Source: Pseudomonas sp. BN411 (GTDB taxonomy: Bacteria > Pseudomonadota > Gammaproteobacteria > Pseudomonadales > Pseudomonadaceae). From it: a stretch of DNA of 64,000 nucleotides. Made by a program: the position numbers and the translations under genes. Each line of letters opens with the position of its first letter. The first letter of the stretch is position 1. Shown here piece after piece: positions 8,034-17,775 of the stretch. The stretch spans positions 176,283-240,282 of the forward strand of contig NZ_SSOM01000086.1 in the NCBI RefSeq assembly GCF_029871235.1, read 5' to 3'. The notes below the pieces were generated by a model. The model was not told the origin of the DNA and ran no database searches. It saw only the letters and a program-made list of their open reading frames with translations.

Positions 8034-9815
8034 TCAGCCCTGTTGCAGGTGCCCGTAGAGCTTGGCGTAGAGCCCGCCTTCGGCGATGAGCTGCTGGTGG
8101 TCACCGTCTTCGGCGATGTGGCCGCCGTCGAATACCAGCACCCGGTCCGCCTGCTTAACCGCTGACAGGCGGTGGGCGATGATCAGGGTGGTACGGCCGT
8201 TGAGGAAGGTGCCAAGGGCCTGGTGCAGGGCGTACTCGGTGGCCGCATCGAGCGCCGAGGTGGCCTCGTCGAGGATCACCACCTTGGGTTCAGCCAGCAC
8301 CATGCGGGCGATGGCCAGGCGCTGCCGCTGGCCGCCGGACAGGCGCACGCCGGAGCGACCCACCACGCTGTCCAGCCTCTGGGGCAGGTTGCGGATGGTC
8401 TCGGCCAGCTGGGCGATTTCCAGGGCACGCCAGCAGGCGTCGTCGCTGCGCTCGCGGCCCATGGTCAGGTTGGCGCGCACGCTGTCGTTGAACAGCGCCG
8501 GGTGCTGCAGGACCACCGCGACGTTGTCGCGCACCTCGGCCAGGCCGATCTCTTCCAGCCGGCAACCGCCGTAGCGGATCTGCCCGGCCTGCGGCTGGTA
8601 GAGCCCCAGCAGCAGTTGCACCAGGGTGCTTTTGCCACCGCCGCTGGCACCGACGATGGCGACCTTCTCGCCGGGGGCGATGGAGAGGTTGAGGCCATCG
8701 AGCACCGGTTCGTCGGAATAGGCGAAGCGCAGGCCCTTCACTTCGATGCCCACGGTTTCGCGGCCACGGAACGGATCGACGCTCGGGCTGTACTGGGGCT
8801 CGTCGGCACGGGCCAGCAGTTCGTTGATGCGGCCCAGCGCAGCGCCAGCGGAATAGTAGGAATACTGCAGGCCCAGCAACTGCTCCACCGGGCCGATCAT
8901 GAACCAGAGGTAGCTGAACACCGCCAGCATCTGGCCGATGGACAGGTCGGAGAACAGCACCGTGAGCATGGCCGCGGCGCGGAAGAAGTCGATGCCGAAC
9001 TGGAACAGCAACCCGCTGGTGCGCCCCGCCGCGTCGCTCTTCCACTGGGAAGCGACGGCATAGTCGCGGACTTCCTGGGCGCGCTGGCCGAGACGGCCGA
9101 AGAAGAAGCCCTGGCGGTTGCTGGTACGCACTTCCTGGATGGCTTCCAGGGTTTCCGTCAGCGCCTGGGTGAAGCGCGCGGTGCTGTCGTTCTCCAGCTT
9201 CTTCAGGTGCTTGACGCGCTTGCCCAGCTGCACGGTGGCGTAGATCACCAGCGGGTTGAACAGCAGGATCAGCAGCGCCAGTTTCCAGTGCATCCAGACC
9301 AGGATGGCCGCCGTGCCGGTAAGGGTCAGCACGGCCACCAGGAAGCGGCTGAGGGTTTCGCCGACGAACTTATCCAGGGTGTCCAGGTCGGTCACCAGGT
9401 GGGCGGTGACGGTGCCGCCGCCGAGGCTTTCGTATTCGCCGAGGGAAATACGCTTCAGGCGTTCGATCAGGCGGGTACGGATGCGGTAGACGATGTCCTT
9501 GGCGAGCCGCGCGAACAGCCGCGCCTGCAGCACGTTGAACACCAGGGCCATGCCGCGCAGGACCAGGGTCACCACCAGCATCAGGCCGATGTAGCCGACG
9601 GCGTTTTCCCAGGGCGCGGGCAGGAAGTGGTCCATGAAGCGCAGTGCGGCATTGCCGCGCTGCAACAGCACCTCATCCACCAGCAATGGCAGCAACAGCG
9701 GAATGGGCACGCTGCAGAGGGTGGCCAGTACCGCGACAAGGTTGGCCAGCCAGAGGGCTTTCTTGTGGCGCAGGGCCAGACGGCGGATCTCCGCCCAGCT
9801 CAAGCGATCAGGCAT
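8034..9815 (-). CDS. ABC-type exporter, fused permease and ATPase
   Basis: A 593-residue half-transporter of the ABCB/MsbA-like class that would work as a dimer in the inner membrane, exporting a lipid, peptide or drug; the substrate cannot be told. Six transmembrane helices occupy about residues 17-330. The nucleotide-binding domain follows, with Walker A GASGGGKST (about 386-394), signature LSGGQRQRL (about 489) and Walker B VVILDEATSALD (about 508), then the AHRLS switch histidine. It is the last gene of a leftward group and overlaps the DsbA-like gene by 8 bases, so the two are translated together. That link suggests, weakly, a substrate involving thiols or disulfides. Confidence 0.9.
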   Translation of the reverse strand: MPDRLSWAEIRRLALRHKKALWLANLVAVLATLCSVPIPLLLPLLVDEVLLQRGNAALRFMDHFLPAPWENAVGYIGLMLVVTLVLRGMALVFNVLQARLFARLAKDIVYRIRTRLIERLKRISLGEYESLGGGTVTAHLVTDLDTLDKFVGETLSRFLVAVLTLTGTAAILVWMHWKLALLILLFNPLVIYATVQLGKRVKHLKKLENDSTARFTQALTETLEAIQEVRTSNRQGFFFGRLGQRAQEVRDYAVASQWKSDAAGRTSGLLFQFGIDFFRAAAMLTVLFSDLSIGQMLAVFSYLWFMIGPVEQLLGLQYSYYSAGAALGRINELLARADEPQYSPSVDPFRGRETVGIEVKGLRFAYSDEPVLDGLNLSIAPGEKVAIVGASGGGKSTLVQLLLGLYQPQAGQIRYGGCRLEEIGLAEVRDNVAVVLQHPALFNDSVRANLTMGRERSDDACWRALEIAQLAETIRNLPQRLDSVVGRSGVRLSGGQRQRLAIARMVLAEPKVVILDEATSALDAATEYALHQALGTFLNGRTTLIIAHRLSAVKQADRVLVFDGGHIAEDGDHQQLIAEGGLYAKLYGHLQQG

Positions 9816-10452
9816 GGTTGCCCCGTTCCAGCCAGCGACCCAGCAGCCGTGCCAGTTCGTCGAGCGGCTGGTAGCCGTTGGTCAGCAGCGCCAATTGACC
9901 ATCTCGCTCGGCCAGCAGGGTGGGGAAACCGGCGATGCCGAGGTCCTGTACCCAGGTGAAATCGGCAACGGTCGCCTCATGGCTGGAGGCGGCGTCGAAG
10001 GCTTCGGCGAACTCGATGCGCGGAATCCCGGCCTGTTCGGCCAGTTCCACCAGGACAGAGGCCTGGGTCACGTTGCGGCCTTCGGCGTAAAAGGCGTGCT
10101 GGATCAGCCGAACCAGCGGCCAGGCCAGTTCCGGCGCAAGGGAACGGGCGACCACCATGGCGCGGCAGGCCGGCTCGGTGTCGTAGATGAAGTCGTCGGG
10201 CAGGGCTCCGTCGAAACGGAACGGCTGCCCGGTGGCCCGATGGACCGCCTGCCAGTGTTCGAGGATATAGCGCCGGGTGTTGGCATCCAGTGCGGCGCCC
10301 TGGCCAGTGCGCAGGCCGCCGGCCACCAGGTGCAGCGGAACGCCGGCCGCCGCGGCCTGTTCGGCGAGTGCCGACGCCACCGGGGCGAAGCCCCAGCACC
10401 AGGAGCACATGGGGTCCATCACATAGAGCAGGCGGGCGTTGGACAAACTCAA
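9808..10452 (-). CDS. DsbA-family thioredoxin-fold protein
   Basis: A 214-residue thioredoxin-fold protein with an inserted helical domain, of the DsbA/FrnE branch. The active site is CSWC at residues 16-19 ([11 protein letters not shown]), and the cis-proline loop is GFPTLL near 177-182. No signal peptide is present, so it should act in the cytoplasm, unlike true DsbA. Its job may be thiol-disulfide exchange, isomerisation or a glutathione-dependent reaction. It overlaps trhO upstream by 4 bases and the ABC exporter downstream by 8, so all three are probably one translational unit. Confidence 0.85.
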   Translation of the reverse strand: MSLSNARLLYVMDPMCSWCWGFAPVASALAEQAAAAGVPLHLVAGGLRTGQGAALDANTRRYILEHWQAVHRATGQPFRFDGALPDDFIYDTEPACRAMVVARSLAPELAWPLVRLIQHAFYAEGRNVTQASVLVELAEQAGIPRIEFAEAFDAASSHEATVADFTWVQDLGIAGFPTLLAERDGQLALLTNGYQPLDELARLLGRWLERGNHA

Positions 10453-11384
10453 TCCTCCAGGGCTTGGCGCGGGTCGCGGCCAATCGGGTGCGGCAGGTTG
10501 CGGGCCTTGGCCAGCTCGATTTGCTTCTGCCGCTCGATGGCGCTGGCGCGGGTCTTCTCGCTCAGGCTATCCCAGCAGTGCGGGCAGCTGATGCCGGGCG
10601 CGTAGTGCTCGGACTGGCGATCTTCCACGGAGATCGGGTTACGGCAGGCGTGGCACTGATCGAACTCGCCCTCGGTTAGATCGTGGCGCACGGTGACGCG
10701 GTTGTCGAAGACGAAGCAGTCGCCGCGCCAGAGGGTTTCGTCCTGGGGCACTTCTTCCAGGTACTTGAGGATGCCGCCCTTGAGGTGGAACACCTCTTCG
10801 TAGCCCTGGCCGAGCATGTAGCTGGAGGCCTTCTCGCAGCGGATACCGCCGGTGCAGAACATCGCCACCTTCTTGTGGCGCGAGGGGTCGAAGTTGGCCT
10901 TGATGTAGTCGGGGAATTCGCGGAACGACTTGGTCTGCGGGTCGATCGCGCCCTCGAAGGTGCCGATGGCCACTTCGTAGTCGTTGCGGGTATCGATCAG
11001 CAGCACTTCGGGGTCGCTGATCAGGGCGTTCCAGTCCTTGGGTTCGACGTAGGTGCCGACCTGCTGGTTGGGGTCCACGTTCGGCACGCCGAGGGTGACG
11101 ATTTCCTTCTTCAGCTTGACCTTGGTGCGGTAGAAGGGTTGCTCCTCGCAGTAGGACTCCTTGTGGTCCAGATCCACCAGACGCGGATCGACCTTGAGCC
11201 AGGCGAGCAGCGCGTCGATGGCTTCGCGAGTGCCGGAAACGGTGCCGTTGATGCCTTCTTCGGCGAGCAGCAGGGTGCCCTTGACGCCGTTGTCCAGCAT
11301 GGTCTTGAGCAGGGGTTCACGCAGCGCAACGTAGTCCTTCAGGGTGACGAACTTGTACAGCGCCGCAACAACGATCTGGGTCAT
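10449..11384 (-). CDS. trhO: tRNA uridine(34) hydroxylase TrhO (rhodanese-like, YceA)
   Basis: A 311-residue protein matching TrhO (formerly YceA/UPF0176), which hydroxylates U34 of certain tRNAs using oxygen, the first step toward cmo5U-type modification. An N-terminal ferredoxin-like domain (1-110) is followed by a rhodanese domain (about 120-215) with the catalytic cysteine C177 in [13 protein letters not shown]-terminal cysteine-rich segment (CHACRNP and CPHCWD) is likely zinc-binding. The frame continues upstream to 11681, but the ATG at 11384, with GGAGGAAG before it, gives the family N-terminus [12 protein letters not shown]. It heads a translationally coupled set with the DsbA-like and ABC genes. 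Confidence 0.92.
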   Translation of the reverse strand: MTQIVVAALYKFVTLKDYVALREPLLKTMLDNGVKGTLLLAEEGINGTVSGTREAIDALLAWLKVDPRLVDLDHKESYCEEQPFYRTKVKLKKEIVTLGVPNVDPNQQVGTYVEPKDWNALISDPEVLLIDTRNDYEVAIGTFEGAIDPQTKSFREFPDYIKANFDPSRHKKVAMFCTGGIRCEKASSYMLGQGYEEVFHLKGGILKYLEEVPQDETLWRGDCFVFDNRVTVRHDLTEGEFDQCHACRNPISVEDRQSEHYAPGISCPHCWDSLSEKTRASAIERQKQIELAKARNLPHPIGRDPRQALED

Positions 11385-11520
11385 GCGGTGACTTCCTCCA
11401 GTGGTCGCCCGCGTAAAGGGCGGACCGGGTGACAGAAACGACTGCGCCGGCGTGGGCCGGCGCGGGGCGAAGTCTATCAAAAAGCGGCTGGGATCAAGCT
11501 GCGATAAATGGCCCCAGGGA

Positions 11521-11826
11521 TCAGTGGTCGTGCTTGCTGCCGCCAGCACAGGTGGGCGAATCCGGCGCTGCGCCCTGCTCCGCCCATTCCTCGGGGGTGT
11601 AGGTGTGCAGGGCCAGGGCATGGAACTGCCCCATGAGCTCGCCCAGGCTGCCATAGACCTTCTGGTGGCGCTTGACGGCATTGAGCCCGGCGAACGCCGG
11701 GCTGACGATCACCGCCTTGTAGTGGGTTTCCAGGCCGCGGCTGTGCATGTGGCTCTCGTCCAGTACGTCGAGGTGCTGGGGGTCGAGGGCCTGCAGGGCG
11801 GTCAGGATGCGGTCACGCATGGACAT
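11521..11826 (-). CDS. bolA: BolA-family protein
   Basis: A 101-residue BolA/IbaG-fold protein. Members partner with monothiol glutaredoxins to bind [2Fe-2S] clusters, and E. coli BolA also affects cell shape and transcription. The core has the family pattern: [19 protein letters not shown], then [19 protein letters not shown] and a [13 protein letters not shown] end with the conserved histidine. The C-terminal tail, with a cysteine and several histidines (CAGGSKHDH), is longer than in many homologues and could help metal binding. It lies 13 bases after the DUF2059 gene and 136 bases before trhO. The bolA - fumC neighbourhood matches what I recall of P. aeruginosa. Confidence 0.9.
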   Translation of the reverse strand: MSMRDRILTALQALDPQHLDVLDESHMHSRGLETHYKAVIVSPAFAGLNAVKRHQKVYGSLGELMGQFHALALHTYTPEEWAEQGAAPDSPTCAGGSKHDH

Positions 11827-11839
11827 CGGTGGACTCCGC

Positions 11840-12349
11840 TTACTGCTTCTTCTTGTCCTGGGGCGCCAGTTCGCTGGTCATCTCGCTAAGCAGCTTGTTG
11901 ACCTCGGGCACGGCGGATTCCAGGCGGGTCTGGGTGAGCTGGGCGGACTGCTGGGTCAGCGCAGGCATCTTTTCCAGCACTTTCTTGCCCAGGGGGGATT
12001 CGTAGAAGGCGATCAGGTCCTTCAGTTCACTCTCGGAGAAGTTGCTGGTGTAGATCTTCACCAGCTCCGGCTTCAGCTTGTCCCAGCCGACAGCCTTGTC
12101 CAAGGCAGCGTTGGCCTTGGCCTGGTAGCTCTCCAGGGTGGCCTTCTTGCTGGCAGGCGCCTGGGACTGCTGGAAACGCTGCTCGAACATCTGCTGCACC
12201 TGGGCGTAGACCGGAACGGTCAGCTTGTCGGCACGAGCGAGCTTGAGGAAGCGCTCGGCATCGGCGGCATGGCTGGCGGCATCGGCCAGGACCTGGCCGC
12301 TGGCGCAGGCCAGCAGTACGGCGGTGCAGAGAATGCGAAGCTTGGTCAT
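11840..12349 (-). CDS. DUF2059 domain periplasmic protein
   Basis: A 169-residue secreted protein with a signal peptide (MTKLRILCTAVLLACASGQVLA, likely cleaved after VLA at about residue 22). It is dominated by the DUF2059 helical domain, recognisable from YTSNFSESELKDLIAFYESPLGKKVLEKMP. The function is unknown; the domain is common in proteobacterial periplasmic proteins. The ATG at 12349 is chosen because the frame's earlier start at 12370 only adds seven residues before a clean signal peptide. It leads the leftward group with bolA (13-base gap). Confidence 0.85.
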   Translation of the reverse strand: MTKLRILCTAVLLACASGQVLADAASHAADAERFLKLARADKLTVPVYAQVQQMFEQRFQQSQAPASKKATLESYQAKANAALDKAVGWDKLKPELVKIYTSNFSESELKDLIAFYESPLGKKVLEKMPALTQQSAQLTQTRLESAVPEVNKLLSEMTSELAPQDKKKQ

Positions 12350-12688
12350 TGAGTATCCTTGTCTGGGCACGGATGACGGGGACTGCCCCGGGGCTGGTCA
12401 TTCTGCGCTCAAGCCGATATCGGGCTCAAGCGGCGGTTTTTTCGACAAGTACATGACGAAAATGTGCGATGCCGCACTCCACGAACATGTTGTCAAAACG
12501 CCATCACTTGCTCATGCTTTCGCCCGCTGGGCATGCTTTGCCGGCCAGGAACCTTGTCGCGCCCATCGACGGATTTTCCGATGAGCTGCAGCCGGCTTCC
12601 CTCGGCTCCGTACGAAAAATCCCCCAAAAGGACTGATGTCGTACAGAACCTGAAGTGCCCAGGCTTTGCACACACATGGACGTGCTCG
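12350..12688. other. Divergent intergenic region without a recognised gene
   Basis: This 339-base gap separates the leftward DUF2059 gene from the rightward DUF2804 gene and must hold both promoters. A small hairpin GTGCG-ATGC-CGCAC lies at 12464-12477, and a palindromic GCCGATATCGG followed by a T6 run is near 12412-12442. No convincing promoter hexamers or regulator site could be assigned, and the frames open here lack ribosome-binding sites. Confidence 0.5.
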
Positions 12689-13699
12689 ATGAATAGCCAT
12701 ATCTCCACCCTGGAGCCGGGACTTCCCGCGCTCTGCGATGCCCGCGGCAAGCTCGCGCCCGCCGCTGTCGGCTGGTCAAGCCGGCCACGCCTGAACTGCG
12801 CGATCCCCGGTCACATGGGCCGGCGCAAGCGCTGGAACCACTGGTGCATCACCACCCCGCGCTGGATGCTCTCGCTGACCGTCGCGGACCTCGATTACCT
12901 GGGCTACGGCGCCGCTTACTTCCTCGATCTCGACAGCGGCCAGGCCGTCGCCCATACCCAACTGCGCCCCTTCGCCCTCGGCTGCCGGCTGCCGGACACG
13001 CCGCTGGAAAGCCACAGCTTCCACCACTCACGCCTGCAGATCCGCGTCGATGAGCACCCCGGCCGCCTGAGCTTGCGGGTGGAGGCGCCGGATATCGGCG
13101 GGCAGCCACTGCAAGCTGCCCTGGAAGTGCTGCGCCCCGCACACCTGGACTCAGTGAACCTGGTTGCTCCCCTCCCCGGCCACTGCTTCCACGCCAGCAG
13201 CCGCCAGCTCGGCCTGCCCGCCAGCGGTAGCGTGCAACTGGGCGGACGCCCGTACCAATGCACCCCCGGCCAGAGCTTTGCTGCCCTGGATTTCGGTCGC
13301 GGCGTCTGGCCCGTCCACAGCCACTGGACCCGCGCCGCCTTTGCCGCCCCCGGTGGCATCGCCGGCAATTTCGGCGCGGGCTGGACCGACTCCAGCGGCC
13401 TGACCGAGAACGCCCTGTGGTTCGGCGGCCGCCTGGCCAAGCTCGACCGCCCGGTGCAGATCGAGCAAACACCGAACAATCCCCTGGCCCCCTGGCTGCT
13501 TTCCACCGCCTGCCGACGGGTCGAACTCACCTTCACACCACGCCAGTTGCACCAGGCCTGCCCGCGCCTGGGCCTGTTCTACGCCGATACGCGCCAGTGG
13601 TTCGGTCGCTTCGACGGCGTATTGCGCAGCCCGGATGGCGAATGCGTGCCGGTGACCAATGCCCTTGGCTGGCTGGGTTCCACCCGCGCACGCTGGTAA
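12689..13699 (+). CDS. DUF2804 domain-containing protein
   Basis: A 336-residue protein of the DUF2804 family, with no assigned reaction. The N-terminus (LCDARGKLAPAAVGWSSRP, then RRKRWNHWCITTPRW) is typical. The rest is rich in beta strands and aromatic residues, with W/F-containing blocks such as DFGRGVWPVHSHWTRAAFAA near 210-230, suggesting a beta-sandwich or lipocalin-like fold. No signal peptide or membrane span is seen. The frame is open from 12464, but the ATG at 12689 gives the conserved beginning of the family. It lies 72 bases upstream of fumC on the same strand. Confidence 0.8.
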   Translation: MNSHISTLEPGLPALCDARGKLAPAAVGWSSRPRLNCAIPGHMGRRKRWNHWCITTPRWMLSLTVADLDYLGYGAAYFLDLDSGQAVAHTQLRPFALGCRLPDTPLESHSFHHSRLQIRVDEHPGRLSLRVEAPDIGGQPLQAALEVLRPAHLDSVNLVAPLPGHCFHASSRQLGLPASGSVQLGGRPYQCTPGQSFAALDFGRGVWPVHSHWTRAAFAAPGGIAGNFGAGWTDSSGLTENALWFGGRLAKLDRPVQIEQTPNNPLAPWLLSTACRRVELTFTPRQLHQACPRLGLFYADTRQWFGRFDGVLRSPDGECVPVTNALGWLGSTRARW

Positions 13700-13771
13700 T
13701 TGCCCGAACGGTTGAACCGAGTGCCGGAGAGAGAGCCTAAACTGCGGAATCAATAGCCGGAGCCAACCCAC

Positions 13772-15166
13772 ATGAGCCGCACAGAAACCGACAGCCTGGG
13801 GCCAGTCGACGTCGCCGACGACGCCTACTGGGGTGCCCAGACCCAGCGCTCGCTGGAAAACTTCGCCATCGGAGGCGAGCGCATGCCGCTGGCGGTGGTG
13901 CACGCCCTGGCCCTGATCAAGAAGGCCGCCGCACGGGTCAATGGCCGCGACGGCGACCTGCCGCCGGATGTCGCCCGCCTGATCGAACAGGCCGCCGACG
14001 AAGTGCTGACCGGCAAACATGACGACCAGTTTCCCCTGGTGGTCTGGCAGACCGGTAGCGGCACCCAGAGCAACATGAACGTCAACGAGGTGATCGCTGG
14101 CCGCGCCAACGAACTGGCCACCGGACAACGCGGCGGCAAGAGCCCGGTGCACCCGAACGATCATGTGAACTTCGCCCAGAGCTCGAACGACTGTTTCCCC
14201 ACGGCGATGCACATCGCCATCGCCAAGGCGGTGCAGCACGAGCTGCTGCCGGCCATCGCTGAACTCGCCGACGGCCTGGCCGAGCAATCCGCGCGGCACG
14301 CCCATCTGGTGAAGACCGGCCGCACCCACATGATGGATGCCACGCCCATCACCTTCGGCCAGGAGCTCTCTGCCTTCGTCGCCCAGCTCGACTATGCCGA
14401 CAAGGCGATCCGCGCGGCGTTGCCGGCGGTCCTGCAACTGGCCCAGGGCGGCACCGCCGTGGGCACCGGCCTGAACGCGCCCCACGGTTTTGCCGACGCC
14501 ATGGCCGCCGAACTGGCCGCGCTGTCCGGGCTGCATTTCGTCTCGGCACCGAACAAGTTCGCCGCCCTCGCCGGCCATGAGCCGCTGGTGAACCTCGGTG
14601 GCGCCCTCAAGACCCTCGCCGTGGCGCTGATGAAGATCGCCAATGACCTGCGCCTGCTGGGCTCCGGCCCGCGCGGTGGCCTGGCCGAGGTGCGGCTGCC
14701 GGCCAACGAACCGGGCAGTTCGATCATGCCCGGCAAGGTCAACCCGACCCAGTGCGAGGCGCTGTCGATGCTGGCCTGCCAGGTCATGGGCAACGACGCC
14801 ACCATCGGTTTCGCCGCCAGCCAGGGGCACCTGCAGCTGAACGTGTTCAAGCCGGTGATCGTGCACAACCTGCTGCAATCGATCCGCCTGCTCGGCGACG
14901 GTTGCCGCAACTTCCAGAAGCACTGCGTGGCCGGCATGGAGCCGGACGCCGCGCGCATGGCCGAGCACCTGGAACGCGGCCTGATGCTGGTGACCGCGCT
15001 CAACCCGCACATCGGCTATGACAAGGCCGCGCAGATCGCCAAGAAGGCCTACACGGAAGGCACCACCTTGCGCGCCGCGGCCCTGGCGCTGGGTTACCTG
15101 ACCGACGAAGAGTTCGATGCCTGGGTCCGCCCGGAAAGCATGCTGGAGGCCGGTCAACATGGCTGA
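13772..15166 (+). CDS. fumC: Class II fumarate hydratase
   Basis: A 464-residue oxygen-stable, iron-free fumarase of the TCA cycle that interconverts fumarate and malate as a homotetramer in the cytoplasm. The fumarase/aspartase signature [11 protein letters not shown] lies at about 315-325, the substrate-site [12 protein letters not shown] near 97-108, and [11 protein letters not shown] near 185-195. Length fits class II. It overlaps the downstream flavoprotein gene by 8 bases. Pseudomonads usually carry more than one fumC; the bolA/DUF2804 neighbourhood corresponds, as I recall, to the P. aeruginosa paralogue fumC2, not the one beside sodA. Confidence 0.95.
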   Translation: MSRTETDSLGPVDVADDAYWGAQTQRSLENFAIGGERMPLAVVHALALIKKAAARVNGRDGDLPPDVARLIEQAADEVLTGKHDDQFPLVVWQTGSGTQSNMNVNEVIAGRANELATGQRGGKSPVHPNDHVNFAQSSNDCFPTAMHIAIAKAVQHELLPAIAELADGLAEQSARHAHLVKTGRTHMMDATPITFGQELSAFVAQLDYADKAIRAALPAVLQLAQGGTAVGTGLNAPHGFADAMAAELAALSGLHFVSAPNKFAALAGHEPLVNLGGALKTLAVALMKIANDLRLLGSGPRGGLAEVRLPANEPGSSIMPGKVNPTQCEALSMLACQVMGNDATIGFAASQGHLQLNVFKPVIVHNLLQSIRLLGDGCRNFQKHCVAGMEPDAARMAEHLERGLMLVTALNPHIGYDKAAQIAKKAYTEGTTLRAAALALGYLTDEEFDAWVRPESMLEAGQHG

Positions 15167-15782
15167 AGCGGTCAAGCATGGAGCAACGCCACTGGAAGGT
15201 GACGGCAAGCGCATCCTGATGATTCTCGGCACCCCGAAAGGGGGAAGCTTGTGCCATGCCCTGAGCGATGCCTTCGCCCAGGGCGCCCGCAGCGAAGGCC
15301 ACGTGGTGCGCCTGCTGAAGCTGGGGGAGATGCAATTCGACCCGGTGCTGCGCCAGGGCTATGACCAGAGCCAGAACCTGGAGCCCGACCTGCTCGAAGC
15401 GCAGCGGCAGATCCACTGGGCCGAGCACCTGGTGTTCGTCTATCCGGTCTGGTGGGGCGGCCTGCCGGCGCTGCTCAAGGGCTTCTTCGACCGCGTCTTC
15501 CTGCCCGGCTTCGCCTTCCGCTATCGCGGCCAGCAGTCAAAGGCCTGGGACAAACTGCTGACCGGGCGCACCGCTGACCTGCTGGTGACCCTGGACACGC
15601 CGCCCTGGTACTTCCGCTGGATCTACGGTGCCCCGGCGCACCGGCAGATGGTGCGCACCATCCTCGGCTTCTGCGGTATCAAGACCCGCCGCCTGACCGA
15701 GTTCTCCCCGGTGCGCCCCTCCTCCGAGGAACAACGCCAGACCTGGCTGCGCAAGGCGGAAATGCTCGGCACCCGTTGCTAG
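15159..15782 (+). CDS. NAD(P)H-dependent oxidoreductase, flavodoxin-like (NQO/KefF type)
   Basis: A 207-residue flavoprotein with the flavodoxin-like fold of NAD(P)H:quinone oxidoreductases. The diagnostic stretch is [20 protein letters not shown] (about 89-108), followed by [16 protein letters not shown], which binds FMN/FAD and places the quinone. It starts inside the end of fumC (8-base overlap), so the two are probably co-translated. Likely roles are two-electron quinone reduction or regulation of a K+/H+ antiporter; no kef gene is nearby, favouring the former. The substrate is unproven. Confidence 0.85.
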   Translation: MAEAVKHGATPLEGDGKRILMILGTPKGGSLCHALSDAFAQGARSEGHVVRLLKLGEMQFDPVLRQGYDQSQNLEPDLLEAQRQIHWAEHLVFVYPVWWGGLPALLKGFFDRVFLPGFAFRYRGQQSKAWDKLLTGRTADLLVTLDTPPWYFRWIYGAPAHRQMVRTILGFCGIKTRRLTEFSPVRPSSEEQRQTWLRKAEMLGTRC

Positions 15783-15790
15783 GTTTAGAC

Positions 15791-16196
15791 GTCGGATGGG
15801 AAGAGCGGAGCGATACCCATGCGGACACGGTCGATGGGTATCGCAAGCTCCACCCATCCTACGAACTAGCCCCGTAGGTTGGTCAGAGCGCAGCGAAGCC
15901 CAACAACGGAGCCCGGACAGGCGTTGGGCTTCGCGTAGCTCAGCCGCAACCTACAGGGAGCGGAAACGCTCGGGACCCGCTGCTAGACCAAGTCGTAGGT
16001 TGGTCAGAGCGCAGCGAAGCCCAACAAGGGAGCCCGGACAGGCGTTGGGCTTCGCGTAGCTCAGCCGCAACCTACAGGGAGCCGAAACGCTCGGGACCCG
16101 CTGCTGGGCCGAGTCGTAGGTTGGTCAGAGCGCAGCGAAGCCCAACAAGGGAGCCCGGAAAGGCGTTGGGCTTCGCGTAGCTCAGCCGCAACCTAC
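15791..16196. repeat. Repeat block: GGATGGG hairpin plus three tandem GTAGGTTGG palindromes, 121-bp period
   Basis: A GGATGGG...CCCATCC hairpin variant (15791-15865) precedes three near-identical units starting at 15873, 15994 and 16115. Each carries CGTAGGTTGGTCAGAGCGCA, CCCAAC, GCGTTGGGCTTCGCGTAGCT and GCAACCTAC, followed by a spacer with CGGAAACGCTCGGGACCCGC. The block fills the 410-base convergent gap 15783-16192, and its last bases supply the stop codon of the leftward transporter gene. No other gene is visible here. Confidence 0.92.
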
Positions 16197-17158
16197 AGGG
16201 AGCTGGTTGCCGCCGCCTCACGCCGCGCCCGCCAGCTGCGCACCAGCGATGGCGCCAGGGCGGTGAGGGCCGAACCCAGCACGACGAACAGCGCGCCGGC
16301 GTAGGCGATCCAGTTGATTTCTTCCGGCTGCACATGGTCCGGCCAGAGAGCCGCGCAGGCGGCGACGCTGGCGAAGGTCACCAACGGGGTGATGGCCAGG
16401 GTGGCGCTGACCCGCGACGCCTCCCAGTGGGCCAGGGCTTCGGCAAAGGCGCCGTAGGCCACGAGGGTGTTCAGGCAGCAGGCCAGCAGCAGCCAGCCCT
16501 GCAGCGGGCTCAGGTTGAGCGCTTCCAGCGGATGCACCCAGGGCGTCAGCAAGGCGGCGCAGCCGAGGTAGATCACCATCATCACCTGCGCCGAACTCCA
16601 GTGGGTCAGCAGTTGCTTCTGCGCCAGCCCGTAGAAGGTCCACACGGCCGACGCCAGAAGGATCACCAGCACGCCCAGGGTGTACTGGCCCATGGACGTG
16701 AGCAGTTCCTCCAGGCGCTGATTGAAGAACAGCCCGAAGCCCAGCACCGTCACCACCAGGCCGAAGGCCTGCCCCAGGCTGAAGCTCTCCTTGAAGATGA
16801 ACAGGCTGCTCAGCAGGAAGAGGATGGGCGCCACCTGGATCACCAACTGCGTGGTGCCGGGGCTGAGCATCTTCAGGCCGATGAGATAGAACACGTAGTT
16901 GCCGGTCAGGCCGCCCACTGCCAACACCACCAGCCAGCGGCCACGGGCGCCCAGCGGGCGGAATTCGGGCAGGCGACGATTGGCGCCCAGGTAAACGAAC
17001 AGCAGCAAGCCGGCGACGATCAGGCGGTACCAGGTGACAGTCACCGGTTCCATGGTCTGCAGGACTTCCTTCAGCCAGATGGGCAGGACACCCCAGAGCA
17101 CGGCCGTAACCAGGGCAAGGAACAGGCCGTAGACCCAACGGCCAGAGGAGATGTGCAT
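16193..17158 (-). CDS. EamA/RhaT-family (DMT superfamily) transporter
   Basis: A 321-residue inner-membrane protein with ten predicted helices built of two EamA repeats, the layout of drug/metabolite exporters such as RarD and RhtA. Recognisable elements are LWGVLPIWLKEVL near the start and the PVTVTWYRLIVAGLLL stretch of the first EamA unit. The substrate is unknown; amino acid or metabolite export is typical. The ATG at 17158 has a GAGGTT ribosome-binding site and gives a short N-terminus, while the frame is open to 17317. The C-terminus is odd: its last codons (about SSL-stop) are formed by the edge of an intergenic repeat, whose CTAC supplies the TAG. Confidence 0.85.
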   Translation of the reverse strand: MHISSGRWVYGLFLALVTAVLWGVLPIWLKEVLQTMEPVTVTWYRLIVAGLLLFVYLGANRRLPEFRPLGARGRWLVVLAVGGLTGNYVFYLIGLKMLSPGTTQLVIQVAPILFLLSSLFIFKESFSLGQAFGLVVTVLGFGLFFNQRLEELLTSMGQYTLGVLVILLASAVWTFYGLAQKQLLTHWSSAQVMMVIYLGCAALLTPWVHPLEALNLSPLQGWLLLACCLNTLVAYGAFAEALAHWEASRVSATLAITPLVTFASVAACAALWPDHVQPEEINWIAYAGALFVVLGSALTALAPSLVRSWRARREAAATSSL

Positions 17159-17371
17159 GGGAACCTCAACGGGAAAGCCCGGCCTTCTGATGGCGGGCAG
17201 GACAAGAGACGCCATTCTAGGAGCGCCGGTTCCCAGGGCACAGGAACAGTTCCCGCACTGTCGAGGACAGAACTGTACCTGTCGTGATCCGCAGCCGCCC
17301 GTCGAGCCCCGGAGCAAGGCTGGCGACGCTGGTTAGACTCAACATGCCAATGCAGAAAAGGAGGTGGTCCG

Positions 17372-17581
17372 ATGTTCGGCCGACGCGCGTCCGACAAGGC
17401 ACCTGGCACCCACTACAGAAGCGAGCGTGTCAGTGCCGTGAACGGGCAGTACTTCTTCTCCACCCGAGAGGGAACCCTGGAAGGGCCCTTCTTCACCCGT
17501 GTGGATACGGAACGGGAGGTCGCGCTGTACATTCGCCGCGTACAGCTATCCAACGCGATACTTGTTCGACGGGCGCCATGA
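17372..17581 (+). CDS. Small DUF6316-like protein
   Basis: A 69-residue protein with a strong AGGAGGTGG ribosome-binding site eight bases before the ATG. It begins MFGRRASDK and contains NGQYFFSTREGTLEGPFFTR, a pattern I associate with the DUF6316 family of small Pseudomonas proteins. It is arginine-rich and has no membrane span. The function is unknown. It stands alone between divergent and convergent neighbours, with its own terminator 18 bases after the stop, so it is a real single-gene transcript. Confidence 0.75.
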   Translation: MFGRRASDKAPGTHYRSERVSAVNGQYFFSTREGTLEGPFFTRVDTEREVALYIRRVQLSNAILVRRAP

Positions 17582-17597
17582 GCGCCTCACAATGAAA

Positions 17598-17628
17598 GAA
17601 CCCGCGCCAGGCGCGGGTTTTTCTTTTG
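17598..17628 (+). terminator. Rho-independent terminator of the DUF6316-like gene
   Basis: A perfect ACCCGCGCC-A-GGCGCGGGT stem followed directly by TTTTCTTTT. Strong and correctly oriented for rightward transcription. Confidence 0.9.
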
Positions 17629-17659
17629 CGGAAATCGAATGGGCGTCAGGCACCGTCGC

Positions 17660-17755
17660 TGTGGGGGCGAATTCATTCGCTATGGGCAGCGCAGCCGCCC
17701 CACGACACGGCAGGGCGAACCTGCGGTCCGCATAGCGATTGAAATCGCCCCCACA
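17660..17755. repeat. GGGGGCGAATTCATTCGC repeat with distal inverted arm
   Basis: TGTGGGGGCGAATTCATTCGC with a GGCAGCGCAGCCGCCCC hairpin, closed about 60 bases on by GCGATTGAAATCGCCCCCACA. It lies in the convergent gap before the thiolase gene. Confidence 0.85.
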
Positions 17756-17775
17756 AAATGCAGGCAACACAGCCC

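Noticed and set aside
8172-9959. 595-codon rightward frame opposite the ABC exporter
   Set aside because: Antisense shadow; the opposite strand has intact Walker A, signature and Walker B motifs and a ribosome-binding site.
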